A DNA stretch of 7,174 nucleotides, taken from contig DAOVEE010000091.1 in NCBI GenBank assembly GCA_030669135.1, forward strand, positions 1-7,174, given 5' to 3'. The notes under the pieces were generated by a model that worked only from the letters and a program-made list of their open reading frames with translations, had not been told where the DNA came from and did not search any database. This document shows positions 6,007 to 7,174 of the stretch, piece after piece; the stretch's first letter is position 1; each line of letters starts with the position of its first letter. The stretch is from Candidatus Bathyarchaeota archaeon (GTDB taxonomy: Archaea; Thermoproteota; Bathyarchaeia; TCS64). Made by a program: the position numbers and the translations under genes.

Positions 6007-6044
6007 CTCCCGACGGATACTATTCTACTAGATATAATCCGTTT

Positions 6045-6050
6045 GGTGAT
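6045..6050 (+). promoter_or_regulatory. Shine-Dalgarno GGTGAT of the DUF47 gene
   Basis: GGTGAT is an exact partial complement of the conserved archaeal 16S rRNA 3' end and sits three bases before the ATG at 6054, fixing that start. The ATG at 6049 is out of frame. Confidence 0.65.
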
Positions 6051-6053
6051 GTT

Positions 6054-6704
6054 ATGGTATTTCCCGTCGAATCCGAGGACCGTACGATGCGGAACCTCCT
6101 CATGCTCTGCCATGACGACGCGAGGCTCGTCGTCGAGGGCTTCAGAAAGATCCTGTCCATAACAGACAAGTTCATGAAGAACGAGGGAACCCCCGACGGA
6201 GTGGAGGAGGAGATACAGAAGATCCTTGACGATTCCAGCGAGATCAAGAACGCACTGATCAAGGAGCTCCATGAAATCGGAGGCGTGTTGGTGAGCCGAG
6301 ACGACTTCTTCAGGCTTATCAGCGCAATGGGAGACATCATGGACCAGACCAAAGGAATAAGCGCACGTTTCATAGCGATACAGAGACACGGGTACAGCGT
6401 GCCTGAGGATGTGGCCCAGGGCCTCAACGGTCTCTCAGACATGGCGTTCGACTCCATGATAAAGCTCCGTGAGGCTATGATGAGCCTAGGCTTCAACAGC
6501 GAGAAGGCTGTCGGTTTCACCAAGGAAATAGACGAGCTGGAGAAGGTTTTCGATGAAGCCTATTTCAAGGTCGAGATGACCGTCATAACAAGCGACATGG
6601 AGCTACCGGCCGTACTCATAATGAAGGACGCAATCACGCTCATGGAGAACACGGTCGACACGGTCCGCGCCGCCTCAGACCTGATAAGAATCATAGCGCT
6701 CTAA
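6054..6704 (+). CDS. DUF47/PhoU-like helical protein
   Basis: This 216-residue all-helical protein looks like the DUF47 (PhoU_div) family, distant PhoU relatives often paired with Pit-type phosphate transporters and thought to control phosphate transport. Two related halves are visible. The first has DDSSEIKNALIKEL (59-72) followed by SRDDFFRLISAMGDIMDQ (81-98), the typical acidic-helix pattern of the family. The second has KEIDELEKVFDEAYFK (157-172) and then LIMKDAITLMENTVDTV (188-204). Length matches the family. There are no membrane segments or signal peptide, so the protein is cytoplasmic or peripheral. No pit or pst gene lies in this window. Instead endA follows after one base, implying a shared transcript. 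The start is supported by a GGTGAT Shine-Dalgarno. The family assignment rests on pattern recognition; the function is inferred. Confidence 0.78.
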   Translation: MVFPVESEDRTMRNLLMLCHDDARLVVEGFRKILSITDKFMKNEGTPDGVEEEIQKILDDSSEIKNALIKELHEIGGVLVSRDDFFRLISAMGDIMDQTKGISARFIAIQRHGYSVPEDVAQGLNGLSDMAFDSMIKLREAMMSLGFNSEKAVGFTKEIDELEKVFDEAYFKVEMTVITSDMELPAVLIMKDAITLMENTVDTVRAASDLIRIIAL

Positions 6705-6705
6705 A

Positions 6706-7174
6706 ATGACTCCTAAGCCTGTACCTGTTCAGCTTCTCGAGGATAACCGCCTCATAGTGTGGGATCATAGACAGGGTAACATGCTGTACGAAGACGGTTT
6801 CTACGGTAAGCCCCTGGGGATCGCGAAGCCAAAAGAAGTGTTCACGCAGCCACTTGTGCTAGACGCTGTCGAGGGACTCTACCTTCTGCACAAAAAGAAG
6901 GTCACCGTGAACGACATCCATGGATCTGAAATAACATTTACCCACCTCATGGACAGGCTTACACGAGAGATCGAGGGATTCGAGGCGAAGTATAGAGTAT
7001 ACGGGGAACTCAGAGAGAAAGGCTACGTCGTCACCCCCGGGATAAAGTATGGCTGCGACTTCGCCGTCTATGAACACGGGCCCGGCTTAGATCACGCCCC
7101 ATACGTCATGCAGATACATGGGTCAGAGGAGCGTCTGGACGCGGCGGAGATAGTGAAGTCCGGGCGGCTCGCCG
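6706..7174 (+). CDS. endA: tRNA-splicing endonuclease EndA (5' part, cut by window end)
   Basis: The ATG at 6706 opens a frame of 156 complete codons running off the window. The product matches the archaeal tRNA-intron endonuclease, which cuts the bulge-helix-bulge motif of pre-tRNAs and some pre-rRNAs. Residues 1-90 form the N-terminal domain. The catalytic domain begins at KYRVYGELREKGYVV (95-109), with GIKYGCDFAVYEHG (112-125) carrying the catalytic Tyr122 and LDHAPYV (128-134) carrying the catalytic His130. The third catalytic residue, a Lys in the SVRK-type motif, lies beyond the window. Ala131 replaces the Ser that often follows the catalytic His. The size so far fits the short homotetrameric (alpha4) type, but a fused or heteromeric form cannot be excluded without the 3' end. 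The start lies one base after the DUF47 stop with no clear Shine-Dalgarno, so translation is probably coupled. Confidence 0.9.
   Translation, partial: MTPKPVPVQLLEDNRLIVWDHRQGNMLYEDGFYGKPLGIAKPKEVFTQPLVLDAVEGLYLLHKKKVTVNDIHGSEITFTHLMDRLTREIEGFEAKYRVYGELREKGYVVTPGIKYGCDFAVYEHGPGLDHAPYVMQIHGSEERLDAAEIVKSGRLA

Noticed and set aside
5932..6053. Possible C/D-box small RNA in the AT-rich spacer
   Set aside because: CTGA (5967-5970) precedes the C-box-like GTGATGT (6046-6052), the wrong order and with an imperfect C box; GGTGAT there is better explained as a Shine-Dalgarno.

Overview
The window looks archaeal, most likely from an anaerobic member of the Thermoproteota (TACK) side. A Bathyarchaeia-like lineage is my best guess, but only a guess. 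The archaeal signs are a homotetrameric-type tRNA-splicing endonuclease (EndA) at the right edge, TATA-type promoters with T-tract terminators, TTG starts, frequent AGG and ATA codons, and a full-length HdrA-type protein. All recognisable genes are on the + strand.

Layout: (1) 1-97 is the 3' end of an unidentified gene whose stop overlaps the next start. (2) 94-1746 encodes a fumarate reductase/succinate dehydrogenase-type flavoprotein with the catalytic residues intact, a roughly 95-residue N-terminal extension and no covalent-FAD histidine. (3) 1757-4114 encodes an HdrA-like electron-transfer protein fused to a C-terminal MvhD domain that has no cysteines. These three genes are tightly packed and look like one transcription unit ending at a T-tract near 4120. 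(4) 4191-5525 is a malic enzyme with its own TATA box and a TTG start on an almost leaderless message. It ends with a pyrimidine-rich tract followed by a textbook 10-bp hairpin plus U7 terminator. (5) 5704-5931 is a 75-residue zinc-ribbon protein with a 9-bp perfect inverted repeat in its promoter/leader. (6) 6054-6704 is a DUF47/PhoU-like protein. (7) 6706-7174 is the start of EndA, one base after the previous stop and cut by the window edge.

How the genes may work together: the flavoprotein would interconvert fumarate (or a related unsaturated acid) and succinate, using HdrA as electron partner instead of a FrdB/SdhB iron-sulfur subunit and membrane anchor. This arrangement recalls thiol:fumarate reductase and flavin-based electron-bifurcating Hdr complexes. 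The neighbouring malic enzyme links malate to pyruvate, so 94-5525 reads as a C4-dicarboxylate and redox module. The right-hand part (zinc ribbon, DUF47, EndA) looks like housekeeping or regulation and is not obviously related. The most unusual features are the flavoprotein-HdrA pairing and the complete loss of the iron-sulfur ligands in the fused MvhD domain. I see no mobile element, CRISPR array, tRNA or rRNA.
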